Assembly (NCBI GenBank): GCA_041645325.1
Contig: JBAZQI010000036.1
Location: 1-9,425, forward strand
Direction: 5' to 3'
Source of the DNA: JAFCCL01 sp041645325
GTDB lineage: Archaea; Iainarchaeota; Iainarchaeia; Iainarchaeales; GCA-2688035
DNA length: 9,425 bases
A model generated the notes under the pieces. The model was not told where the DNA came from. It ran no database searches and saw only the letters and a program-made list of their open reading frames with translations. Positions 5,650-9,425 of the stretch are shown here, piece after piece; positions within the stretch are counted from its first letter, which is position 1; every line of letters starts with the position of its first letter. Position numbers and translations under genes: made by a program.

Positions 5650-5669
5650 GTTATATATATGTATATAAC
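5650..5669 (+). promoter_or_regulatory. TATA-containing palindrome before RelBE-like operon
   Basis: GTTATATATATGTATATAAC has 8-bp inverted arms around four central bases and includes TATA-box sequence about 30 bases before the ATG at 5686. Such a palindrome over the promoter suits autorepression by the toxin-antitoxin complex. Another TATA-like stretch, TTTAAAATAG, lies at 5638-5647. Confidence 0.45.
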
Positions 5670-5685
5670 AAATGTCGGTGGTTTT

Positions 5686-5970
5686 ATGGTTGAAACTCAG
5701 ATTCAAATCTTGCACTACCCGCGTCTTGATACCGTGCTGATGGTAGAAAATTTTATCAAAGATAATAGCGGTGAGTTCAAGAAACGCAGCTTATGGGAAA
5801 ATTTGCCAAAAAAAACCATGTACCAGACTTATTGCGTAATCTTTGATTACCTGGGGGATTCTGGAAAAATCGGGGTTGACAGAGAAGGCCATATTGCATG
5901 GATATGGAACCCGGCACTGGTTAGAAAGTACATTGACAGGGAAGACCTTGCTTGGAGGCCTTCCAAATGA
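5686..5970 (+). CDS. RelB-type antitoxin partner (archaeal)
   Basis: 94 residues from the ATG at 5686. It contains a helix (LDTVLMVENFIKDNSG), the KKRSLWENLPKKTMYQTYCV helix region and a wing-like stretch (GKIGVDREGHIAWIWNP) ending YIDREDLAW. This looks like a small winged-helix fold rather than a classical ribbon-helix-helix. I cannot name a precise family; the antitoxin role is inferred from its position and ATGA overlap with the RelE-like toxin. An earlier ATG at 5659 lies inside the TATA palindrome, so it is an unlikely start. GGTGG (5677-5681) is a weak ribosome site for 5686. It probably binds both the toxin and the palindrome at 5650-5669. Confidence 0.75.
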   Translation: MVETQIQILHYPRLDTVLMVENFIKDNSGEFKKRSLWENLPKKTMYQTYCVIFDYLGDSGKIGVDREGHIAWIWNPALVRKYIDREDLAWRPSK

Positions 5971-6311
5971 TTTTGCCATGCAAAATCAGGTTTGCTGACG
6001 AGAAAGTCAAGAAGGCTTTCGAAGAACTCCAACATTCCACAACTGAAGGCAAACAGCTTTTTGAATTCTTGGAACGCGCATTCAAAGACATTGAACAAAA
6101 TGCTTTCTGCGGAATCCAGATTCCAAAATGCCAGATGCCAAAAGAATACCTGCAAAAATACGGCGTTGACAATCTCTGGAAATATAATTTGCCAAACGCT
6201 TGGCGCCTGCTTTATTCGATCGGCAGGGAAGAAGTCACTGTTGTAAGTATTGTCCTCAAATGGGGCAAACACAAAGAATATGACAGAGAATTCGGATACA
6301 AAACAAAGTGA
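5967..6311 (+). CDS. RelE/ParE-family toxin
   Basis: 114 residues. The order is a first strand (CKIRFADEK), two helices (KAFEELQHS and FLERAFKDIEQ), a GIQIPKCQMPKEYLQKYG linker, and the core strands LWKYNLPNAWRLLYSI and VTVVSIVLKWGKHKEYD. The NLxxAWRLLYSI plus VLxWxxHKEYD arrangement is characteristic of archaeal RelE-like mRNA interferases, with basic and aromatic residues in the last two segments at the active surface. The ATG overlaps the antitoxin stop (ATGA), and GGAGG (5954-5958) is placed 8 bases before it; this beats the TTG at 5952, which overlaps the ribosome site. The stop codon TGA (6309-6311) lies within the end of the transposon remnant, so the last residue or two may have been changed by insertion. 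Confidence 0.85.
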   Translation: MILPCKIRFADEKVKKAFEELQHSTTEGKQLFEFLERAFKDIEQNAFCGIQIPKCQMPKEYLQKYGVDNLWKYNLPNAWRLLYSIGREEVTVVSIVLKWGKHKEYDREFGYKTK

Positions 6312-6460
6312 ACCTCCCCGCACTAAAGCGCTGGGCTTCTCAGCAGCCCCATCTTGCCAGTGCCGCTTGATGTATATATGCCTGATTGGTTTCTCATATG
6401 TAGGCTCTGGTTCGTTCCAGGCCTGCTCGCTTTCATCCTTGCCTTTTAAGGCAGGGGTTT
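6308..6460 (-). ncRNA. possible orphan omega-RNA scaffold
   Basis: In IS200/IS605 the 3' end of tnpB and the right end are transcribed as the guide RNA scaffold, with the guide taken from flanking DNA. Here two or three stems are visible: 6456-6437 (around GCCTT/AAGGC), a GGGCT/AGCCC stem at 6349-6333 that competes with the next one, and the terminal hairpin 6335-6316. AGGTTCAC follows. The 5' limit is a guess. Expression is unknown. Confidence 0.35.
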
Positions 6461-6569
6461 CCCGCTCGCTTACTAATAATAGGGAGTGCGGCTGCCGGGA
6501 ATCTTTTCCTGTTGGTGCGCAGTTTTTGGGTTGCTGCTTGTAGCAGGGTTCATTCGCACCCAATCGCAT
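6312..6569 (-). pseudogene. tnpB: tnpB C-terminal fragment
   Basis: The translated frame begins MRLGANEP, which looks like the stretch right after the RuvC-III motif (…NAAxNIxRLG) of TnpB, the RNA-guided nuclease of IS200/IS605. It continues with NCAPTGKDSRQP, LLLVSERETPALKG, QAWNEPEP and AEKPSALVRGGS, a disordered tail of the kind that overlaps the transposon end in archaeal elements. The bridge helix, zinc finger and all three RuvC acidic residues are missing. The ATG at 6569 directly follows the ATPase stop and is probably chance. The frame runs on beyond the element into the antisense of the toxin gene. Confidence 0.55.
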
Positions 6570-7853
6570 TTATTCATTTTTTTCCTCAAGCAGCCATTTC
6601 CATACCGGTTTTATTTTAATTTTTCTTCCGGAAACAGTTAGTTCTTCTTGTTGGTCATAAGTTAGTATTAGCCCGCTTTTTTTCTTGAAGAATTGCATTG
6701 CTTCAAACAAACCGTCAATTTCGCGTTGTTTGTTTGTTTCATTTAAAGAATAGCATACCTGGATTAATTGTTTTGATGCTGGTTCATCAACAACAAAGTC
6801 GCACTCGTGTTTGTCCGAAAAGTAAAAGATATTTTTGTTCTCTGCTTTTCCAAGGCGTTGAAATAACTCAACAAACACCATGTTTTCGAGCTTTCTTCCG
6901 TTGTCATTGGGCACTCTTGACAAGAATTTTATGTATCCGTTGTCAACCAGGTAAACCTTTGCTTTTGAAAGGCGTGTTTTTTTGAATGAACGCGAGTATT
7001 GTTTAACATATCCTGCAAAGAAAATGTCTTCTAATGAACCCAAAATCAGGTAAACGTCTTCAAGGCTGTATGGGGTTTTTGTTGATTTTAAATGGTTTTC
7101 CAGGGAAGAAATAGAGAAATTGTTGCTGTAATTGTTTAGCATATAATTTATTAGCGCTCTTACAAGCGTAGTATTTTTTATTCCGAGTCTCTCAACTAAG
7201 TCTTTGTAAATAACTGAATCAAAATAACTCAAAATAATTCTTGATTTTAGAGAAACTTCCTGTGTGGAAACAACTTCGGGAAAACCACCAAATTCAAAGT
7301 ACTCTTTGAATAGTTTTTTAACCTCAAATTTGTTGTCTGTGAGCAAAGATTTTTCATCAAATCGCGTTTTGTTATAATTAAGGAATTCTTTAAATGAAAA
7401 TGGAAAAAGTAAATATGGCAGGCTTTTTCCGCGCAAAGAAGTGCTAATTTCTTTGCTAAGGAGTTTAGAATTTGAGCCTGATAAGTATACCTTGCAGTGT
7501 TCATTAACTAAAGTAACTACAAAATTCTCCCAGCCGTCAGCTTCTTGTATTTCATCAAAGAAATAAGTCAATCCTTTTGGGCCAAAAAGCTCTTTTGCCG
7601 ACTCTTTTATTAATTCCAAATCCTGGGCCTTAAAATCTTGCATAAGATTGTCTTCAAAATTAACAAAAACTGGTTTTTCACAGCCTTTAAATAATAAATA
7701 TAAGTAAAAAGACTTGCCGGCACGTCTTGGGCCAATTATTGTAACTGCTTTGTCAAGAGAGTTCTTTTCAATAACTAATTGCCGCGGCATGATATTCTTT
7801 GGGACCAGCGAATTGTATTTCAAAATTACTTGTTTGATAATGTCTTTATCCAT
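6570..7853 (-). CDS. AAA_14/DUF4143 ATPase
   Basis: 427 residues from the ATG at 7853. Walker A is GPRRAGKS (41-48), Walker B YFFDEIQ (97-103), sensor LSGSNS (124-129), and an arginine-finger-like LRGK comes at 140-143. The middle has FPFSFKEFL and EFGGFPEVV, both typical of the family. The C-terminal domain resembles the DUF4143 nuclease-like fold (LENMVFVEL, HECDFVVDE, KQLIQVCYSL). The Glu-x-Lys position reads Gln-x-Cys, so nuclease activity is doubtful. Such ATPases are common in archaeal accessory DNA; their role is poorly known. ATG 7853 is chosen over the TTG at 7871 because TTTATATT is centred about 26 bases upstream. The gene looks clearly more AT-rich than its neighbours, which suggests separate acquisition. 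Confidence 0.9.
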   Translation of the reverse strand: MDKDIIKQVILKYNSLVPKNIMPRQLVIEKNSLDKAVTIIGPRRAGKSFYLYLLFKGCEKPVFVNFEDNLMQDFKAQDLELIKESAKELFGPKGLTYFFDEIQEADGWENFVVTLVNEHCKVYLSGSNSKLLSKEISTSLRGKSLPYLLFPFSFKEFLNYNKTRFDEKSLLTDNKFEVKKLFKEYFEFGGFPEVVSTQEVSLKSRIILSYFDSVIYKDLVERLGIKNTTLVRALINYMLNNYSNNFSISSLENHLKSTKTPYSLEDVYLILGSLEDIFFAGYVKQYSRSFKKTRLSKAKVYLVDNGYIKFLSRVPNDNGRKLENMVFVELFQRLGKAENKNIFYFSDKHECDFVVDEPASKQLIQVCYSLNETNKQREIDGLFEAMQFFKKKSGLILTYDQQEELTVSGRKIKIKPVWKWLLEEKNE

Positions 7854-7874
7854 ACTATTGTCCCGGCCCAAACA

Positions 7875-7882
7875 ATATAAAA
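7875..7882 (-). promoter_or_regulatory. TATA box of the ATPase gene
   Basis: TTTATATT on the minus strand is centred 25-26 bases before the ATG at 7853. It predicts a leaderless transcript and decides the start codon. Confidence 0.6.
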
Positions 7883-7885
7883 GCC

Positions 7886-7899
7886 TACCTATTTAGGTA
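7886..7899. promoter_or_regulatory. palindrome next to the ATPase TATA box
   Basis: TACCTA-TT-TAGGTA is a near-perfect 14-bp palindrome lying three bases upstream of the TATA box, where TFB would contact the BRE. A bound regulator would compete with the initiation factors. Confidence 0.4.
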
Positions 7900-8047
7900 A
7901 GATAAATCTCGTTTTTCTTACATAACCGGGTAAGGCAAAGTTTCTAAATCCGCCGGACGTATTGACACAGTTCATGTTTTGCTTTCCTCCAATAGTGTCA
8001 ATTGCAAGGGCGTGTACAATTTGTGCCCACCCTGTAAAGCATAACAT
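7889..8047 (-). CDS. possible small ORF (52 or 28 codons)
   Basis: From an ATG at 8047 a 52-residue frame runs to a TAG at 7889 that lies inside the palindrome at 7886-7899. GAGG lies only 3 bases before this ATG. An internal ATG at 7975 is preceded by a perfect GGAGG (plus-strand CCTCC at 7986-7990) with 10 bases spacing and would give 28 residues (MNCVNTSGGF…). No homology, signal peptide or membrane helix is recognised. The good ribosome site is the only support; it could be a leader peptide or chance. Confidence 0.25.
   Translation of the reverse strand: MLCFTGWAQIVHALAIDTIGGKQNMNCVNTSGGFRNFALPGYVRKTRFILPK
7961..8002. repeat. 8-bp inverted repeat enclosing a ribosome site
   Basis: ATTGACAC (7961-7968) and GTGTCAAT (7995-8002) are exact inverse complements. 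On the minus strand the 26-base loop holds GGAGG and the ATG at 7975. If transcribed this would be a hairpin presenting or hiding a translation start. Confidence 0.5.
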
Positions 8048-8060
8048 GCGCCTCGCCTAT

Positions 8061-8152
8061 CCCCACAGCAAGCTGTGGGGCATTACGGCTCGGCGAAATG
8101 AAAAAGCCGCAAATATTTATTTACCTACTGCAAGCAGTGGGGAGCTAACCCC
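8061..8152. repeat. cluster of strong hairpins with CAAG loops
   Basis: CCCCACAG-CAAG-CTGTGGGG (8061-8080) is a perfect 8-bp stem. At 8124-8141 a 7-bp stem with one G-T pair has the same CAAG loop, and GGGG-AGCTAA-CCCC (8139-8152) overlaps it as an alternative stem. These lie just past the stop of the PemK-like toxin gene and could end that transcript. The hairpin + GGGGAG layout also recalls IS200/IS605 ends, but nothing else supports that. Confidence 0.5.
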
Positions 8153-8171
8153 AACTTGGCTTTAAAGGGCA

Positions 8172-8510
8172 TTATTTTTGTTGCGGGTTGATTTTCAGCA
8201 TTTCCAGAATCAGTTTGTCGATTGCGTCTTGTTGTTCTTTTGCGATTGTTCCAATCTTGCTTTTGAATCTGCTATCATCCATTGAGGATAACTGAAAAAC
8301 AAGGGCAATGCTGTCTTTGCTTAAGCCATTTTCTGGCCTTGGTTCAATGTGCAGAGTGAAAGAAAAAGTTGCCTTATCAGTGCTGCCGGTTAACGGAACA
8401 ACAGTAGTTAAGCCATTGGCTCTGCCAAGAACAACTGCTGGCCTTTCTCCTTTTTGTTCGTGGCCTTTTCCTTCCGGCAGGTCCACAAACCAGATTTCGC
8501 CTTTTTTCAT
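8172..8510 (-). CDS. PemK/MazF-family endoribonuclease toxin
   Basis: 112 residues, the normal length for the family. The signature GEIWFVDLPEGKGHEQKGER with Arg23-Pro24 and the AVVLGR strand matches the MazF/PemK active-site loop, where the Arg is catalytic. TTVVPLTGS holds the usual Thr/Ser. The later FQLSSMDDSRFKSKIGTI segment is the conserved C-terminal strand-helix. Such toxins cut mRNA at short motifs and stop growth. The ATG follows the stop of the Panacea-like gene by 6 bases, with only a weak ribosome site (GGGG at 8521-8524), so translation is probably coupled. It is the last gene of a three-gene minus-strand operon. No classical MazE or PemI lies next to it; the upstream protein takes that place. 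Confidence 0.9.
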   Translation of the reverse strand: MKKGEIWFVDLPEGKGHEQKGERPAVVLGRANGLTTVVPLTGSTDKATFSFTLHIEPRPENGLSKDSIALVFQLSSMDDSRFKSKIGTIAKEQQDAIDKLILEMLKINPQQK

Positions 8511-8516
8511 TCAGAA

Positions 8517-9047
8517 CTAGCCCCGCATGGATTTTGCTGATGCTTCCTGCCAGGGCTTAAGCTCCTCTTTCAAATCAGCAAGCTCTTTTTCGCTTGGCCT
8601 GAACAAAAACTCTTTTGCCTTTGAAACACCAATCGCAATTTGTGCTTCAGAATAAAACGACTTCATCCTTTTGACATTTCTCAATGCAGTTAGCGGGTCT
8701 TGTTTTTGGGCAAAAGCAAAAAAGGAATACGTTGCGGCAACCTCGAGAGTGCTTGGCTTGAACTCTCCAAACAATTCCTTGAATTCTTGAATGTCTTTTG
8801 ATTCTGCATTTGAAAGATTTGCAGAGCTTTCCAAATGCTCGACCTTTTTCTTGTTGTCATAAACTTGGTCAGTCAGTTCTTTGGAATAAGGCCCACGAAC
8901 ATACAAATGGTAACCAAAGCCTGTTTTGATGCCTTTCAACTGCAGCAAATAAACCGCTTTTTGAATAATCAAACGATGCTCGAAATTCTCAACTGTTGGC
9001 TTGAAGTCCAACGCCTTCAAACAAGCAACCACTTTATCCAAACTCAT
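8517..9047 (-). CDS. Panacea/YwgA-like protein, probable antitoxin
   Basis: 176 residues. The core EHRLIIQKAVYLLQLKGIK, then YHLYVRGPYSKELTDQVY matches the helix-GPYS/GPV pattern of the DUF4065 (Panacea/SocA-like) and YwgA-type group. Panacea domains act as antitoxins paired with unrelated toxins. The rest is helical, with a Lys/Glu-rich end. The ATG at 9047 overlaps the stop of the regulator gene (ATGA), and a GGGGCG site lies just before it; an ATG at 9062 (MRGEKM…) is possible. Its position directly before a PemK-like toxin makes it the candidate neutraliser. The match is by pattern only, and an adaptor or proteolysis-tag role like SocA remains open. Confidence 0.65.
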   Translation of the reverse strand: MSLDKVVACLKALDFKPTVENFEHRLIIQKAVYLLQLKGIKTGFGYHLYVRGPYSKELTDQVYDNKKKVEHLESSANLSNAESKDIQEFKELFGEFKPSTLEVAATYSFFAFAQKQDPLTALRNVKRMKSFYSEAQIAIGVSKAKEFLFRPSEKELADLKEELKPWQEASAKSMRG

Positions 9048-9376
9048 TTTTTCGCCCCGCATTCAACCAGTTTCTTTAACCAATCTTTTATGTGTTCCCA
9101 GGCCTGTTGCCCTTCCTGAGTTATTTGGTAGGTTTCTAATTCTTTGCCTTCCAAAGTAATTTTTTTTGAAGTAACATAACCTGTTTCTTCCAAAGATTTA
9201 AGGTTTGTGTAAAGCGCTCCGTCAGTAACTTGCAACACTGCTTTTAATTCCCTGTATGAAACCCCGTCTTTGCCAACGCTGGCTATGCTGGACAACAGTT
9301 GGAGTCTTATCAAAGAAAAAATACTGGAATTCAATGCTTTCGATTCTTCAATCAAGGACAAAAAATCGCTATCCAT
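9044..9376 (-). CDS. winged-helix transcriptional regulator
   Basis: About 110 residues from the ATG at 9376. After a helix (LNSSIFSLIRLQLLSSIA) comes the helix-turn-helix GVSYRELKAVLQVTDGALYTNLKSLEETGYV. A wing follows (KKITLEGKELETYQITQEGQ), then a final helix (AWEHIKDWLKKLVE). This is the ArsR/MarR/PadR-like type found as small regulators in archaea. AGGGG lies about 8-9 bases before the ATG; an in-frame TTG at 9421 would add 15 unlikely residues. It overlaps the next gene as ATGA, so it probably controls the toxin operon. The promoter lies at or beyond the window edge and cannot be judged. Confidence 0.8.
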   Translation of the reverse strand: MDSDFLSLIEESKALNSSIFSLIRLQLLSSIASVGKDGVSYRELKAVLQVTDGALYTNLKSLEETGYVTSKKITLEGKELETYQITQEGQQAWEHIKDWLKKLVECGAKK

Positions 9377-9425
9377 AACTAGGCCCCTTAGGTTTCCTCT
9401 CCATAAGAGTTGAATAGCCAATAAG

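Larger units (their letters stand above)
6308..6569 (-). mobile_element. IS200/IS605 right-end remnant
   Basis: On the minus strand this block ends with a hairpin (6335-6316: CCC-A-GCGC, loop TTTA, GTGC-G-GGG) followed by AGGTTCAC, the typical right end of archaeal IS200/IS605 elements. It begins one base after the stop codon of the ATPase gene. Only the last ~260 bases survive. There is no TnpA, no left end and no catalytic core, so the copy cannot move itself. The terminal hairpin has one A-G mismatch and one G-T pair, either natural or decay. The family call rests on reading the motif by eye. Confidence 0.65.

Noticed and set aside
4948..5715. 255-residue minus-strand reading frame
   Set aside because: It is antisense to the surface-protein tail and to the RelBE promoter, lacks any domain pattern, and is rich in Ser/His/Cys as expected of a shadow frame.
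5847..6569. 240-residue minus-strand reading frame as one gene
   Set aside because: Its last two thirds are the antisense of the RelE-like toxin and its partner, which have good starts, ribosome sites and domain patterns. Only the first ~85 residues carry the tnpB signal.
8061..8141. second IS200/IS605 right end
   Set aside because: The hairpin followed by GGGGAG looks similar, but no TnpB-like coding sequence or TTCAC-type end accompanies it.
7962..8165. 67-residue plus-strand frame
   Set aside because: It spans hairpins and inverted repeats, starts at a TTG without a ribosome site, and shows no recognisable domain.
1..9425. tRNA genes or integration sites
   Set aside because: I searched both strands by eye for the T-loop pattern GGTTCRANYCC with a matching acceptor stem and found none.

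Overview
The window reads as an accessory island from an archaeon. The evidence is a set of AT-rich TATA boxes placed 25-30 bases before start codons, giving nearly leaderless mRNAs (4876-4883 before the AbiEi-like gene, 7875-7882 before the ATPase gene, 2040-2048 before the protease operon). Other archaeal signs are GGAGG-type ribosome sites at internal operon genes, oligo-T tracts that could terminate transcription, and two Pro/Thr- or Gly-rich stalk + membrane helix + basic tail endings typical of archaeal surface proteins. The RelE-like toxin pair also looks archaeal. A DPANN-type lineage is a guess from general style only; no rRNA, tRNA or marker gene is present.

Layout. 1-476: no gene, an array of short perfect hairpins with direct repeats. 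477-1462: a BRO-N/DinD-like gene with a 13-bp inverted repeat over its promoter. 1463-2072: a frameshifted winged-helix remnant on the minus strand and an oligo-T tract. 2073-3140: a tightly coupled operon of two small proteins and a caspase-like cysteine protease; this is the most interesting unit. 3136-3447: a startless stalk-plus-membrane-helix remnant one frame away from the protease. 3581-4852 (minus): an AbiE-like antitoxin/nucleotidyltransferase pair with clear operator repeats. 5015-5483: two more hairpins and a second surface-protein tail. 5650-6311: a RelBE-like toxin-antitoxin pair. 6308-6569 (minus): the last fragment of an IS200/IS605 tnpB with its right-end hairpin, which supplies the stop codon of the RelE-like gene. 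6570-7853 (minus): an AAA_14/DUF4143 ATPase. 7854-8171: non-coding, with strong hairpins and a possible 28-52 codon ORF. 8172-9376 (minus): a three-gene operon of winged-helix regulator, Panacea/YwgA-like protein and PemK/MazF-like toxin.

How the genes fit together. Almost every intact gene belongs to a conflict-type module: three toxin-antitoxin or abortive-infection pairs, a candidate protease effector cassette, a phage-type BRO/DinD protein and a DUF4143 ATPase. They sit among transposon and gene debris. The modules appear independently regulated, with separate promoters and palindromic operators, rather than forming one pathway. All family assignments come from reading motifs by eye; no database search was run.
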